From Sutcliffiella horikoshii (lineage in GTDB: Bacteria > Bacillota > Bacilli > Bacillales > Bacillaceae_I), in NCBI RefSeq assembly GCF_021991925.1, contig NZ_RXZI01000003.1, forward strand, positions 62,001-126,000: a stretch of DNA of 64,000 nt, in the 5' to 3' direction. The first letter of the stretch is position 1, and every line of letters starts with the position of its first letter. Both the position numbers and the translations under genes were made by a program. Shown one piece after another: positions 50,755 to 61,215 of the stretch. The notes below the pieces were generated by a model. It was given only the letters and a program-made list of their open reading frames with translations. It made no database searches and was not told the origin of the DNA.

Positions 50755-51273
50755 TTGTATTTCGGAAGAGCCATCATTTCTATTTTATTTTTATCATTAT
50801 TATTTTTAGCGGGATGCTCGGTCTCTATTGAAGATGCCTCACAGAAATCCATCGATGCTTTTGAACAAACGTTCAAGGCTGAAGAAATGGAAGCAACAGA
50901 GGAGACAGATGCCTTTCATTATTATCTTCCCTCACAGTTCTCAGTTGATACAGAAACGGAAAACAACATCGTCCTTACACATAAAGAGCAAACTTATCTG
51001 TTGTTTGTGAATCCATTTGAATCAAAGGATTCTGAGGTTTTATATGATTCTACCAAGGTGAACTATGATGAATTGGAACTGGATCATACAGTCTCGGAAG
51101 ACGGGCGTTTAGGTTATTTGCTTATATCTCCCGTTGAAGGAGAAAAAGAAGAGTTTTATGAGGTGACGGTAGGAGTTGGTGGAGTGAAAATGACCACAGT
51201 AACGGATACCAAAAACATGGAGAGCAGCACGAAAAGCATGATGGAGGTTGTTTCTTCGGTTAAAATTAAATAA
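50755..51273 (+). CDS. Lipoprotein of unknown function
   Basis: 172-residue precursor. A lipoprotein signal peptide (AIISILFLSLLFLAGC) has the lipobox LAGC with the lipidated Cys at residue 21. The mature part is acidic and beta-rich (FHYYLPSQFSVDTETENNIV; EFYEVTVGVGGVKMTTVTD). The family is not recognised. The start is TTG 50755, 8 nt after AAGGAG. Monocistronic. Confidence 0.82.
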   Translation: MYFGRAIISILFLSLLFLAGCSVSIEDASQKSIDAFEQTFKAEEMEATEETDAFHYYLPSQFSVDTETENNIVLTHKEQTYLLFVNPFESKDSEVLYDSTKVNYDELELDHTVSEDGRLGYLLISPVEGEKEEFYEVTVGVGGVKMTTVTDTKNMESSTKSMMEVVSSVKIK

Positions 51274-51344
51274 GTATGAGAGAAAGAATATGATGGGGAG
51301 GAAGTGCCTGTCGTATTCTTTTTTTTTGTATAAGTATGTTCCAG

Positions 51345-51430
51345 GTGTTCGCTTTCCGCGGGACGATGGTTGGCTTCCTCACAACGCTTCAGGGGCCTCA
51401 ACCTCCTGCTGGAATCTCACACCTTGCACC
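51345..51430 (+). repeat. Diverged fragment of the GC-rich repeat family
   Basis: TTCGCTTTCCGCGGGACGAT, then TGGCTTCCTCAC, matches the module CTTCGCTTTCCGCGGGCGGT ... GAAGCCTCCTC of the 37.8 kb element. CTCAACCTCCTGCTGGAATC follows. The outer ends are absent. It lies between the lipoprotein gene and the MCP terminator. Confidence 0.45.
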
Positions 51431-51463
51431 CCAACTTACAGAGAAACTTACTTTCTATTTGAA

Positions 51464-51502
51464 AAACCAGCTTGTCCTGGACTTTCTTGGACAAGCTGGT
51501 TT
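51464..51502 (-). terminator. Terminator after the chemoreceptor gene
   Basis: AAACCAGCTTGTCC (51464-51477) and GGACAAGCTGGTTT (51489-51502), 14 bp perfect. It acts on the minus-strand gene ending at 51510. Confidence 0.88.
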
Positions 51503-51509
51503 GCATTGA

Positions 51510-53657
51510 TTATTGTTTCTCTTGTTCTGAGGATGCAGCGGTTTCTTTCATGCCAGCTGCAGCTTCTTCATGAGCCCATCTAGCTTCGGCCTCTTCCTCT
51601 TCAGATGTGAGTTCTTCTTCGTATTCTTGAATGTCCTGTTCGTTGTCCTCGAATATCTGCTCATTCTTCTGTCCGATTTCTTCTTCCACGATGAACTGGC
51701 TTACTTCCTCCTGGAGTTCAGTAGCGATATCGGAAAGGGAGATAGCCGCTTCATTCACCTGTTCGATCGCGACAATTTGATGCTCGCTGGAAGCGCTGAC
51801 CTGCTCAGAGGTCGCCGCAGCTTCTTCTGAGATGTAATGGACTTCTGATAGCTTTTCCTCTAATTGCTTATTAGATTGGGTAACCTGTATAATCGCTTGC
51901 TGAACATCATCCACCTTATGATTGATCTCAAGAACATTTCCAGCAATTTTCTCAAAAGATGTTTTCGTCTGATCAACGGAGTGCTGTTGTAAATCTCTAT
52001 ACTCGTTGAACTGCAAGGCGTCATTGGAAAGTTTGCCCATTTGATTACCCATTTCTGTCACAAGCTTCTTAATGGAAAGTGCTTCATGTTTTGAACGCTC
52101 AGCAAGTTTACGAACTTCTTGAGCGACAACGGCAAATCCTCTTCCAGCCTCACCTGCCCGGGCAGATTCAATAGCAGCATTCAATGCCAGAAGGTCGGTG
52201 TTCTCCGCGATTTCTTGTATAGTGGCAACGATGGTATGTATCTGCTGGGACTGTTTTGTTGCTTGTTGTACCCGTTCAGTCAAGTGGTTGGCCAGTTCCA
52301 GGAACTGCTCGGATGATTGGTGCAGATCCTTCACTACCGTCAATCCGTCCTCCCCAACCAGTCTAGCGTGATCTGCCTTTGATTTAATTACGGTGCTTAA
52401 GTGGTCTGCCTGTTCAACAGCCGATTTGACCCGTTTTAAAATGTCAGTACTCTCATCAAGATGCAGAGCCTGCTCGCTGGAACCGATGGCGACCTGTTTG
52501 ATCGCTTCGTTCACCTCTGTCGATTGTGCGGTCGTTTCTTCAGATATTGCCGCTAGGTTTTGGGAAGAAGACTGTAGCTTATCTGTTGCTTCCATCACTT
52601 TTAAAAGGGAAGTCTGTACTTTTTCGGCCATAGCATTAAAAGTTACTGCAAGGTCTGCCATTTCATCCTTCGTGGTGATAGGAACACGGTAAGCGAAATT
52701 TCCTTCTCCAATTTTAGATGCTCCATCTTTCAAAGAACGGATGGAGGAGGCAATTTTTCGGTTTAGGAAATAGCCTGTCGTGCTTAAGAAAATTAATAAA
52801 AGAACGCTAATAATGAGTGTAAGCAACATGATGGTTTGAAGCTTCCCATTGGATTCTTGTTGAAGCTGTGCTTGCAGATCGGACACCGCAGCTTCCACTT
52901 CATTTACACTTGCTTCCACTTCGTCGCTTATCGTCTCAAAGTTTCTCACAAAGCTGTACGATGAGGTGTAATTATTATATAAATCTGTCATTGCTTCCAC
53001 GTAAGGATTGTAAAGCTCCAATAGCCCATTTTTCTGGGAATCAGGAAGGTCGGCCTCTGCCAATTGTGATTTGAAGGTATCGGCGCTTTTCATGAACTCT
53101 CGGTATCTAGCTTCCTGTTTGGTAGCCAGATACTGTTGTTCATAGAGTCTCATGTTCATTAAAGTGGTTGTTAGTTCCTCGCGATTTGCCCCTCTTACAT
53201 TGATGACAAGGTTTCTGACCGCACCGTTCATCACTCCCTGGAGGCCGGTGAATTCTGTAAAACCTATTTCATTATAGAGCTCTTCAAGAGGAATAAATTC
53301 ATTGAGATAATTGGTTGCAGCCGTTTCGATTTCAGAAAAGCGGCTTGCAATCTCTTCGTACTCAGCGAACTGCTGTTGCATTTCAGCTGACTCTTGCTGG
53401 ATGTTCTCTAAATTTTCTTTAATGACCAAGGAAGTCTCATCACTTGGAATTCGTAAAAACTCCTGCTCATTTTTACGAGTATCCGAGAAAGCGAATTTTA
53501 TTTCTTTACTTCCGTTTACAGCTTCAAACAAAGCGGTTTCTTGCTCTTTTGCAGTGGATTGCGTAAAGTAGAAAAAGAAATTGAATAATAATACAATGAT
53601 AAGACCTGTAATGGCTGCCAATAAAATAAATCTTACTCTACCTCTTATTGTTTTCAT
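51510..53657 (-). CDS. Methyl-accepting chemotaxis protein
   Basis: 715 residues. Membrane helix 1 is about residues 9-30 ([20 protein letters not shown]). A helical extracellular sensor of about 250 residues with coiled-coil character follows, then helix 2 about 278-298 ([14 protein letters not shown]), a HAMP domain ([20 protein letters not shown]) and the signalling domain with the hairpin tip [20 protein letters not shown]. The tail after residue 650 is acidic and Ala/Glu-rich, without a recognisable CheR pentapeptide. It senses an unknown ligand and feeds CheA. Not part of the B. subtilis order here. Confidence 0.94.
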   Translation of the reverse strand: MKTIRGRVRFILLAAITGLIIVLLFNFFFYFTQSTAKEQETALFEAVNGSKEIKFAFSDTRKNEQEFLRIPSDETSLVIKENLENIQQESAEMQQQFAEYEEIASRFSEIETAATNYLNEFIPLEELYNEIGFTEFTGLQGVMNGAVRNLVINVRGANREELTTTLMNMRLYEQQYLATKQEARYREFMKSADTFKSQLAEADLPDSQKNGLLELYNPYVEAMTDLYNNYTSSYSFVRNFETISDEVEASVNEVEAAVSDLQAQLQQESNGKLQTIMLLTLIISVLLLIFLSTTGYFLNRKIASSIRSLKDGASKIGEGNFAYRVPITTKDEMADLAVTFNAMAEKVQTSLLKVMEATDKLQSSSQNLAAISEETTAQSTEVNEAIKQVAIGSSEQALHLDESTDILKRVKSAVEQADHLSTVIKSKADHARLVGEDGLTVVKDLHQSSEQFLELANHLTERVQQATKQSQQIHTIVATIQEIAENTDLLALNAAIESARAGEAGRGFAVVAQEVRKLAERSKHEALSIKKLVTEMGNQMGKLSNDALQFNEYRDLQQHSVDQTKTSFEKIAGNVLEINHKVDDVQQAIIQVTQSNKQLEEKLSEVHYISEEAAATSEQVSASSEHQIVAIEQVNEAAISLSDIATELQEEVSQFIVEEEIGQKNEQIFEDNEQDIQEYEEELTSEEEEAEARWAHEEAAAGMKETAASSEQEKQ

Positions 53658-53861
53658 GGTACCCCCCTAAAACATAAAAGACTTTCGAATTTTATATGTT
53701 TTGTTAAAAATCTGATATTTTAAAGTAATTATAGACATATTTCTACAATAACCACAACAAACTTTTAACAAAAGCTAAAATATCTACTAGTATATATCGA
53801 CAGTTATTCGTTATTATTAATGTAAATCATGCAGGAAATACAAAAAGGAATGAGTGAGGAA

Positions 53862-54881
53862 ATGAAAGGTTTTTTACATAAAAAGGGAGTTACGTTGTCG
53901 GCAAGGGTTTATTTTATAGACGGATTAAGTTATATGGCTCTGGGTCTGTTCTCTTCCTTGATCATCGGATTGATTATTAAAACGGTGGGGGATCAGCTGG
54001 GGTGGATTTTCTTTACGGATATGGGAGTATTGGCAATGGGATTGATGGGCCCAGCAATAGGTGCAGCAGTGGCATATGGCCTGAAAGCACCACCATTGGT
54101 TTTATTTGCGACTGTTATTGCCGGAGCGGCAGGCGCGCAGCTGGGTGGACCGGCAGGCAGTTTTGTTGCCGCACTTTTGGCAACAGAAGCAGGCAAGCTG
54201 GTATCGAAAGAGACAAAAGTAGATATTCTGGTTACACCTTTTATAACCATTTTGACAGGCTTCCTTGTTGCGACTTTTATTGGACCTCCCATTAATGCCG
54301 GGATGAATTCATTAGGATCCCTGATCATGTGGGCTACCGATCAACAACCCATTGTAATGGGAATGCTGGTTGCGGTGTTAATGGGGTGGGCGCTGACAGC
54401 ACCGATATCAAGTGCCGCCATTGCGATGATGCTGGGGTTGGAAGGGATTGCGGCCGGTGCTGCCACAATTGGTTGTGCTGCCCAGATGGTAGGGTTTGCT
54501 GTAAGTAGTTACCGAGAAAATAAAATGTCTGGGCTTTTAGCTTTAGGGATAGGAACTTCCATGCTCCAAGTGCCGAATGTCATTAAAAACCCGATGATCA
54601 TCATCCCCCCAACGGTAGCAGGAATCATTTTTGCTCCTCTTGGTACTACGGTTTTCCAGATGGTAAATGTCAAAGAAGGGGCAGGAATGGGGACAAGCGG
54701 ATTGGTCGGTCAAATCATGACTTTTGCTGCAATGGGCTTTTCTTTATCGGTTCTAATGAAAGTCTTGTTGCTTCACATTGTGGGACCCGCTGTGGTAAGT
54801 TTAGTTGTATCAGAATGGATGAGAAAGCGATCCCTCATTAAAGAAGGGGATATGAAAATTAATATTGGAGGGGAACGATAA
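53862..54881 (+). CDS. PTS-IIC-like membrane protein (stand-alone)
   Basis: 339 residues with about nine hydrophobic segments. FLHKKGVTLSARVYFIDGLS at the start and GPAIGAAVAYGLKAPPLVLF are typical of the stand-alone PTS_IIC_2 family. No IIA or IIB partner is nearby, so phosphotransfer is doubtful and it may be a regulator or facilitator. Start uncertain: ATG 53862 matches the family N-terminus (MKGFLHKKGV); ATG 53850 and 53829 are in frame upstream. Its TAA overlaps the ATG of the thioredoxin-like gene by one base. Confidence 0.83.
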   Translation: MKGFLHKKGVTLSARVYFIDGLSYMALGLFSSLIIGLIIKTVGDQLGWIFFTDMGVLAMGLMGPAIGAAVAYGLKAPPLVLFATVIAGAAGAQLGGPAGSFVAALLATEAGKLVSKETKVDILVTPFITILTGFLVATFIGPPINAGMNSLGSLIMWATDQQPIVMGMLVAVLMGWALTAPISSAAIAMMLGLEGIAAGAATIGCAAQMVGFAVSSYRENKMSGLLALGIGTSMLQVPNVIKNPMIIIPPTVAGIIFAPLGTTVFQMVNVKEGAGMGTSGLVGQIMTFAAMGFSLSVLMKVLLLHIVGPAVVSLVVSEWMRKRSLIKEGDMKINIGGER

Positions 54882-55195
54882 TGGAAAAATTACAATCCTT
54901 GGAACAATTTAACCAAATGAAAAAAGAGAAAGATGTTGTGTTCATGTTTTCTGCGGACTGGTGTCCCGACTGCCGAGTCATTGAGCCGGTATTACCGGAA
55001 ATTATGGAGAAGTTTAACGAGTACACGTTTATTTATGTGGACAGGGATGAGTTTATTGATCTTTGTGCCGAGTTGAGTGTATTCGGAATTCCAAGCTTTG
55101 TTGGATATAAAAATGGGGAAGAAGCAGGTCGTTTTGTTAGTAAGGACCGTAAAACGCAAGAAGAAATTGAAGCATTTGTTGCTTCGTTGGGTTGA
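54881..55195 (+). CDS. ytpP: Thioredoxin-like protein YtpP
   Basis: 104 residues, thioredoxin fold with the redox motif WCPDC in FMFSADWCPDCRVIEPVL and the cis-Pro segment FGIPSFVGY. It is translationally coupled to the preceding membrane-protein gene (TAATG). In B. subtilis ytpP is followed by ytpQ; here a large protease gene on the other strand lies between them. It is a disulfide reductase-like protein of unknown target. Confidence 0.9.
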   Translation: MEKLQSLEQFNQMKKEKDVVFMFSADWCPDCRVIEPVLPEIMEKFNEYTFIYVDRDEFIDLCAELSVFGIPSFVGYKNGEEAGRFVSKDRKTQEEIEAFVASLG

Positions 55196-55202
55196 TAAAA
55201 AA

Positions 55203-55236
55203 GCCGGCAATCACAATTCGTGAGTGCCGGCCTTTT
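55203..55236. terminator. Bidirectional terminator between ytpP and the protease gene
   Basis: GCCGGCAATCAC (55203-55214) and GTGAGTGCCGGC (55220-55231), one mismatch, flanked by AAAAAA and CTTTTT, so it serves both convergent genes. Confidence 0.9.
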
Positions 55237-55245
55237 TATATTTAC

Positions 55246-58200
55246 CTAGTTATTTTTCTTCCCAGGCTTTTCAGGCTTACCCTTTCCGTTACCGTTCCCA
55301 CCATTTCCATCATTGATGTACAGCTTGCCATCTGCAATCGCACGAGTTACATTACCGAAGTCATCAGATACTTTAACCTCGATTTCTGCCCCACTTGCCA
55401 CAACGCTAGAAGTAGCAGTCCAATATCCTACATAATAACCAGGAGATTGTTCCATCAATGGAAGTTCAACCGCATTGCTTACTTCATAGTTTACGTCGTT
55501 TCCTTGCATCATCATGGAAGCATTTGTTAATGGCATACGGATAGAGAATGTTGCACGAAGGCCTTCTTCACTGTTGAATTCAATCTTCACAGATTCACCG
55601 GCTCTTAAGTGCTTGTCTTCCGTTGGCTTCAGATTAGTGATTTCAGGCGCATCGTAGTTAGCATAAACCGTTACATCTTGTCTTGTACGGTTACCAGCTA
55701 AGTCCTGAGCAACTACACGAATGTTATTTTCTCCATTATCAAGCATTACTCTTAGAGAGTATGTGCCATCTTGAACAGTGGCTTTCTTTCCGTTTACTTT
55801 TACAAAATCCAAGTTCTCATCCGCGACAGTACCTGTTACAGTAACTGTTTCGCGGTTTGTTTTGGAACCATTTTCAGGACTGGTAATGGCAAGTTCAGGA
55901 GCAGTCTGATCAAGAACAATTGTTACTGGAGCAGATTCTTCTGTCTCGCCTGTCTCCGTGGAGGATTTAGCCGTTAGTACGTTTGCCCCTTCTGTCAGGG
56001 AAACATCTACTGCAAATGTTCCTTCATCGGTAGCTGTAGCAGTTGCAACTTCTTCCCCATTGTTCATCACATGAACAGTTGTTGTTGGAGAAGCATTACC
56101 TTCTACCGTTACCGTTTCTTCATTTGTGAAGGAACCATCAGCTGGAGAAGTGATCGTTGGTGCTGTCACTTCAAAGTTAACTAAAGCACGGATCATATAG
56201 TTTCCTTCTGCTTCAGGAGAAGGAGACCATGAACCGCCAACATATTGCCAGCTGCGGCCAGCATTTGGTCCATCTTCATCTGTTCCAAGTCCAGGTGCAT
56301 TCGGATTAGGTTGGGACTGGATGTAAACCATGTAGAAGTCTTGTTCTACGATGATTCCATGCTCTGCCAAGTCAACTGTCGTCCACTCACCAGTACGTAG
56401 TGCCGTACCGTCAAATGGTCCCGCAAGCTTAGATCCTGGAGCTCCATCAGAACCAGATGCATCCCAAACCTCTACTTTAAAGGCTGTACCACCAGGAGTT
56501 GGCCATGTAGTATCCCAGAATCGGAATAATCCACCAGTTACAAGCGCGCTGTTTTGACCTTCCGGTAGAGACATTTTCACTGCCCACCCGTTTCCGGCGT
56601 CATAGAATGCACGGGCATTCTCAGCAGTGCCATCATCATAGCCGATTTCACCAGGGTATCCGATGAATGGGCGCAATTCTACATCAAGGGTAGTCGTTTC
56701 ATCCCCTTCGATAGATACCTCTACAGTTTCACTATAGTAGGAAGGAGCCATTACACGTAGTGTGTAGTCCCCTTCTAATGCAGTGATGGAGAAGTTTCCA
56801 TTTTCATCTGTTGTAACAGGGGCAATTGCTGCATCTTCAATAAGCATTAATGTTGCGTTTGCAATAGGTTCCCCAGTAACACTGTTTGTCACAGTACCGC
56901 TGACAGTACCACGTGCCATTTCGTCCAATACGAAGTTAGCAACCGCTTCTCCATCTGGAGCGATTTCAACTGTTTGTTGAGCTGGGTGATAGCCATATGC
57001 TTCCGCTTGCACCGTAAATGTGCCCGCAGCGTGCAATAGTTCGTATTGTCCGTTAGCAGGATTTGTGTTAACTGATCGGTTCGTTTCCAATACAGTAACT
57101 TGTGCATGTAATGGAAGTACTGCTGGGTTAACATCCTCTTTCAGAGCTTCTTCTTTTTCAGGAGTAGCAACCGGATGGATTTTATCTGGATTCACTTTCT
57201 CCTCTTTAGCTTCTACCTTCTCTTCTTTCGTCACTTCCAGCTGAGTGGATGCTGCTGTTGCATTAGACTCCGCTGATAATGCGACATCATCGATATACCA
57301 GCCTGTACGTACAACACTACCATCCGTTGTAACGTTGAAGCCGATGTAAATTCGTTGACCTGCATACTCAGAAAGGTCGACTTCTCTAGCAGTCCAGCTT
57401 TCGCTGATACCATCAAAACGTAGAAGTTGCGTCCAGTTCTCTTGGTCTGTAGAAACGAATACGTGACCGAAATCGTAACGAGTCTCAAGGTTGAACCAGT
57501 TCATGAACTGAAGGTATGCACCACTATCCTCAGGTAGGTCGATAGGAGGCATCACAAGTGTCATGTTTGCTCGGTTCCCGTAGTTACCTTCGAGGTTCGT
57601 TCCGTATACTTTTTCACCGGAGTGTGCTTCAGCCGGACCGGCAGATGGAACGCCCCATTGCCATGTGTTTTCAGCACCGAAGGAATACCAGCCAATAGGA
57701 TCCGTTTCAAAGTCTGTAGAATATCCAACAGTAATACCTGGTTGAACACTCACTTCGTACGTATCAGATGTTACTTCATTGCCACCGAAGTCAACAATGT
57801 GCCAACGATAAGATACAGAAGGTTCACCAATGTCGTCACCAGGTATGGATGCTGTGTAAGTAGCGTCATTATAAGAACCAGATGCACGTTCTGCCGCAAG
57901 ATCTACCCACTCACCAGAAGTGTTTTGATATTGCAAGGTTACAGAAGAAATACTTACATTATCCTGTACGTGAATGCTTAAAGGCAGGTTCATGCCAGCA
58001 TACGTTTCAACAGGTGCTGTATGTTCGAAAGTTGGAGCCTCGCTATCTTCTCCATCCTTCGCAACTTGCCCTTTAATTTTTCCAAGACCGGATATGATGG
58101 AAGATACTGCATCAAATGCATTGACGATCCCATGTCCATAACCGTTGTTTGGAGAATCAGGAAAATTGGAATCTGTTCTTGCCGTTGCTGTAGTCATCAA

Positions 58201-59649
58201 GATTTCCTCAATGTCTGCCACAGTCAGGTTAGAGTTGACCTGCTTAAGTAAAGCAACCACACCAGCTACATGCGGGCTTGCCATGGAAGTTCCACTTGCA
58301 GCACCATAGCTGTTACCAGGGAAGGAAGAACGAACTCCAACTCCAGGTGCGGATACTTCAGGCTTGATTTCTTGGTATGGAGATGGACCTTGTAATGAGA
58401 AGCTCGCAAGGTTCATGTTCACATCCGTTGCACCAGTGGCAAAAGATTCCGGATAGTTACCAGGAGTGGAAACAGATCCAGGACCACCAGGGTTCCCGAT
58501 GCGTGTATTTCCTGCAGCGAAAGCAGGGAAGATATCAGCCGCTACCCATGCTTGAACCATTGGACGGTACCACTCATCTAAGCCAGGTCCGCCGCCCCAT
58601 GAGTTGTTGACAACGTCAGGAGCCATCGCAGGGTTTGGAGTTCCACTAGCATCTTTAGGTGCTAAAATCCACTCACCAGCTGCAAGAAGGGCAACATCCG
58701 TACCACCGGATGGAGTAAATGCTTTAACGCCAATCCATTTTGCTCCAGGAGCAACACCGACTTGGTTGGATCCGTTCGGCTCAGCACCGACCATCGTTCC
58801 TGTTACGTGCGTACCGTGACCATCATCATCATAAGGAGTGGACTGATTTGCAGGAGTTGAATCAAACCAGTTGTATTCATGGTTTGCGTTTCCAGTTCCG
58901 GCATTAAATCCGCGATATTTTTCCTTTAATGCAGGATGATCCCACTGAACACCTGTGTCGATACTGGCTACAACAGTACCTTGACCGTCAACACCCATTT
59001 CCCACGCTTGAGGAGCACCGATCTGGGCAACGCCCCATTCAATGTTCTGAAGATTTGCAGCAGGCTTTTCTTCTACTTCCATCTCAGTTGTCGCAGCTGC
59101 TTCAGCTGCAGGATCCAACTGACGTACTTCGTTTGGTAAAAGTTTTTCGATTTCTGGGAATCTAGCAAGCTCTTCCATTACTTCTTTCGTTGCAGTAACG
59201 GCCATACCGTTTACTACATAGAAGGATTGGATATCTTTTGCTCTTCCGTCAGCTACCGCTTTTTCAAGATATTCTTTTACATTTGCTTGGGTTTCGATTG
59301 ATGTTGCTCTTAACTCTGAGACAACAGCATTACGTTTCATCAGTTTTTCTTGACCGGCAGAAGCTTTTTGCGCCTTGGCTGCTTCCACAGCTTTAGCAGC
59401 TACTGCCTGCGTATCTACCTGTTCTTTGAATTTGATAAGGAAGGTTACCTTTTCCCCATCTTTAGAAAACTGCGTAGATAAACGATCGGTTATTTTACTT
59501 GCCATCACTTCTTTAGATTCACCCAAAGAGACGGAAGCTTTATTCCCTTGTGCAGAAGCAGTACCAGGGTTAAAACTTGGGGCGATCAGTAATAAACACA
59601 TAATGATACTGAATACTCTAGCAAAATTACGTTTGTTCTTCCTACTCAT
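55246..59649 (-). CDS. bpr: Large secreted subtilisin-like protease, bacillopeptidase F-like
   Basis: 1467 residues. The signal peptide ends near residue 33 (GTASA). An inhibitor-I9-type propeptide is followed by the S8 catalytic domain with Asp231 (VASIDTGVQWDHP), His278 (DDDGHGTHVTGT), oxyanion Asn381 and Ser455 (SGTSMASPHVAGV). C-terminal parts include a MAM/immune-inhibitor-A-like domain (YSTDFETDPIGWYSFGAENT), two carboxypeptidase-regulatory-like repeats (VSGTVTNSVTGEPIANATLM), Ig-like repeats (VTVEGNASPTTTVHV; VTVTGTVADENLDFV) and a G/N/K-rich end. The size and layout match Bpr of B. subtilis. It is inserted between ytpP and ytpQ compared with B. subtilis. Confidence 0.9.
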   Translation of the reverse strand: MSRKNKRNFARVFSIIMCLLLIAPSFNPGTASAQGNKASVSLGESKEVMASKITDRLSTQFSKDGEKVTFLIKFKEQVDTQAVAAKAVEAAKAQKASAGQEKLMKRNAVVSELRATSIETQANVKEYLEKAVADGRAKDIQSFYVVNGMAVTATKEVMEELARFPEIEKLLPNEVRQLDPAAEAAATTEMEVEEKPAANLQNIEWGVAQIGAPQAWEMGVDGQGTVVASIDTGVQWDHPALKEKYRGFNAGTGNANHEYNWFDSTPANQSTPYDDDGHGTHVTGTMVGAEPNGSNQVGVAPGAKWIGVKAFTPSGGTDVALLAAGEWILAPKDASGTPNPAMAPDVVNNSWGGGPGLDEWYRPMVQAWVAADIFPAFAAGNTRIGNPGGPGSVSTPGNYPESFATGATDVNMNLASFSLQGPSPYQEIKPEVSAPGVGVRSSFPGNSYGAASGTSMASPHVAGVVALLKQVNSNLTVADIEEILMTTATARTDSNFPDSPNNGYGHGIVNAFDAVSSIISGLGKIKGQVAKDGEDSEAPTFEHTAPVETYAGMNLPLSIHVQDNVSISSVTLQYQNTSGEWVDLAAERASGSYNDATYTASIPGDDIGEPSVSYRWHIVDFGGNEVTSDTYEVSVQPGITVGYSTDFETDPIGWYSFGAENTWQWGVPSAGPAEAHSGEKVYGTNLEGNYGNRANMTLVMPPIDLPEDSGAYLQFMNWFNLETRYDFGHVFVSTDQENWTQLLRFDGISESWTAREVDLSEYAGQRIYIGFNVTTDGSVVRTGWYIDDVALSAESNATAASTQLEVTKEEKVEAKEEKVNPDKIHPVATPEKEEALKEDVNPAVLPLHAQVTVLETNRSVNTNPANGQYELLHAAGTFTVQAEAYGYHPAQQTVEIAPDGEAVANFVLDEMARGTVSGTVTNSVTGEPIANATLMLIEDAAIAPVTTDENGNFSITALEGDYTLRVMAPSYYSETVEVSIEGDETTTLDVELRPFIGYPGEIGYDDGTAENARAFYDAGNGWAVKMSLPEGQNSALVTGGLFRFWDTTWPTPGGTAFKVEVWDASGSDGAPGSKLAGPFDGTALRTGEWTTVDLAEHGIIVEQDFYMVYIQSQPNPNAPGLGTDEDGPNAGRSWQYVGGSWSPSPEAEGNYMIRALVNFEVTAPTITSPADGSFTNEETVTVEGNASPTTTVHVMNNGEEVATATATDEGTFAVDVSLTEGANVLTAKSSTETGETEESAPVTIVLDQTAPELAITSPENGSKTNRETVTVTGTVADENLDFVKVNGKKATVQDGTYSLRVMLDNGENNIRVVAQDLAGNRTRQDVTVYANYDAPEITNLKPTEDKHLRAGESVKIEFNSEEGLRATFSIRMPLTNASMMMQGNDVNYEVSNAVELPLMEQSPGYYVGYWTATSSVVASGAEIEVKVSDDFGNVTRAIADGKLYINDGNGGNGNGKGKPEKPGKKNN

Positions 59650-60299
59650 TCAACATCCCCCTTTAAAATTAAATACAAAAAACCGATGAATTTCCCCCCC
59701 CTTTTCAAATAAATTCCCACCAACCATCGCTGTTTGGTAGAATCTTGCTTTATGTAGGAGTATCTCGGTGACAATTAAAGATTAATAAAGTGTGTAGAAG
59801 AATAGTGTCGAAAAAGAAAGAAAACTATCAGAATATTCTAAAAATAGTCCGTAAGTTTCAGACAGGTTTTTCAGGTTAGTTAATTGGTAGAGGTTGGATA
59901 TAAAGTGGTAATAGGAAGAATATATGTAAAATAATTCTATAAACAAGGGTTGTTTCCTAATCTTTACAGTATTTCCAGCTGAAAAAAATACGTAGTAGGA
60001 ATAGCCTAAATCGATCTGATACGTTATGAATTTTTAAAAAACAATAAAAACGTACTAGTACTCGTATTCCTAAAAGAATAAAGGAAGCTCAAATAAGCAA
60101 TCCGATTCAGGGATTTACAAGAAATATGAGGGTATTTGGTAGGAGGGATAGGCCAGAAGGGGTAAGGGGGTTAAAACTTTCAAAGAGTTGGTAGGAACAA
60201 TACCACATAAACCTAATACGTTGTTCGACAAATTACAATATCTATCTCATTTGTTGTACAATAAAGGGTGACCTCAAAAGAGAGAAAGGATTGTTCCTT
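59650..60299. other. 650-bp intergenic region between divergent bpr-like gene and ytpQ
   Basis: It contains the ribosome site of the protease gene (minus, GGGGG near 59659) and that of ytpQ (AAAGGA, 60285-60290). Palindromes AGAATATTCT (about 59831) and GTACTAGTAC (60052-60061) are noted without assigned function. A TACAAT near 60256 with TTACAA 18 nt upstream could drive ytpQ. No gene or known RNA is seen. Confidence 0.45.
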
Positions 60300-61112
60300 A
60301 TGGAAAAAATGACGATACAGAAAATCAGACGAATTCTAGAAGAGAAGTTGGCCCATCCAAGCTGGGTATTTACATACGATAGAGAAAATGAAGCCTTGCG
60401 TGTGGAGGATAAGGAAACTCAAAAGGGAATCACGATAGCCCTGCAAGGGGTGTTGTCAAAATACGAACAGGTAAACGATGTTCAAGCGTTGGAAGAATAC
60501 GTGTATTACGTGAGAGAGGCTCTCACAAGTATGAAAATACCTGTTCAATTAAATGGGGCAGAGCGACATATCTATCCTGTCATTCGTTCCACCTCGTTCC
60601 CGAAAACAAGCAATGATGTGCCTTTGGTGTATGATGAGCATACTGCAGAAACGAGGATTTACTATGCGATTGATTTAGGGAAGTCCTATAAACTGATTGA
60701 TGAAAATCTATTACAAAGAGAAAATCTATCTAAAAACACAATAAAAGAAATGGCCATGTTCAATGTCAGATCATTGCCTACAAGTATGAAAGAAGATGTA
60801 GTGGCCGGTAACACCTATTATTTTGTGCGCTCCAATGATGGTTACGATGCTAGCAGGATCCTTAATGAATCCTTCTTGGATTCTTTTAAAAAGAAGGTGA
60901 CAGGTACGATGACAGTGGCAGTTCCCCATCAGGATGTATTGATTTTGGCGGATATACAGAATGAGGTGGGATACGACATCCTTGCTGAGTTGACGATGAG
61001 CTTTTTCGTAAATGGTAAAATTCCTATCACTGCATTATCCTTCTTATATGAAGAAGGACAGTTGGAACCGATCTTCATTTTGGGAAAAGATAATAAGAAA
61101 CATCAGAAATAA
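60300..61112 (+). CDS. ytpQ: DUF1444 protein YtpQ
   Basis: 270 residues, cytosolic, conserved in Bacillaceae: [19 protein letters not shown] at the start, [18 protein letters not shown] and [20 protein letters not shown]. Function unknown. The ATG at 60300 lies 9 nt after AAAGGA; the TTG at 60291 touches that site. In B. subtilis ytpQ is followed by ytpR and then ytpS/sftA; here the next gene is sftA directly. Confidence 0.9.
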   Translation: MEKMTIQKIRRILEEKLAHPSWVFTYDRENEALRVEDKETQKGITIALQGVLSKYEQVNDVQALEEYVYYVREALTSMKIPVQLNGAERHIYPVIRSTSFPKTSNDVPLVYDEHTAETRIYYAIDLGKSYKLIDENLLQRENLSKNTIKEMAMFNVRSLPTSMKEDVVAGNTYYFVRSNDGYDASRILNESFLDSFKKKVTGTMTVAVPHQDVLILADIQNEVGYDILAELTMSFFVNGKIPITALSFLYEEGQLEPIFILGKDNKKHQK

Positions 61113-61215
61113 CAGTTGAAAAATAAGAAATGATTTCGAAAAATATAGGTAACAACCATCGCCTATTATAAGTATGCGGTACCACAAAAAGTAAGAAAGA
61201 AAGAGTGTGATAGAT

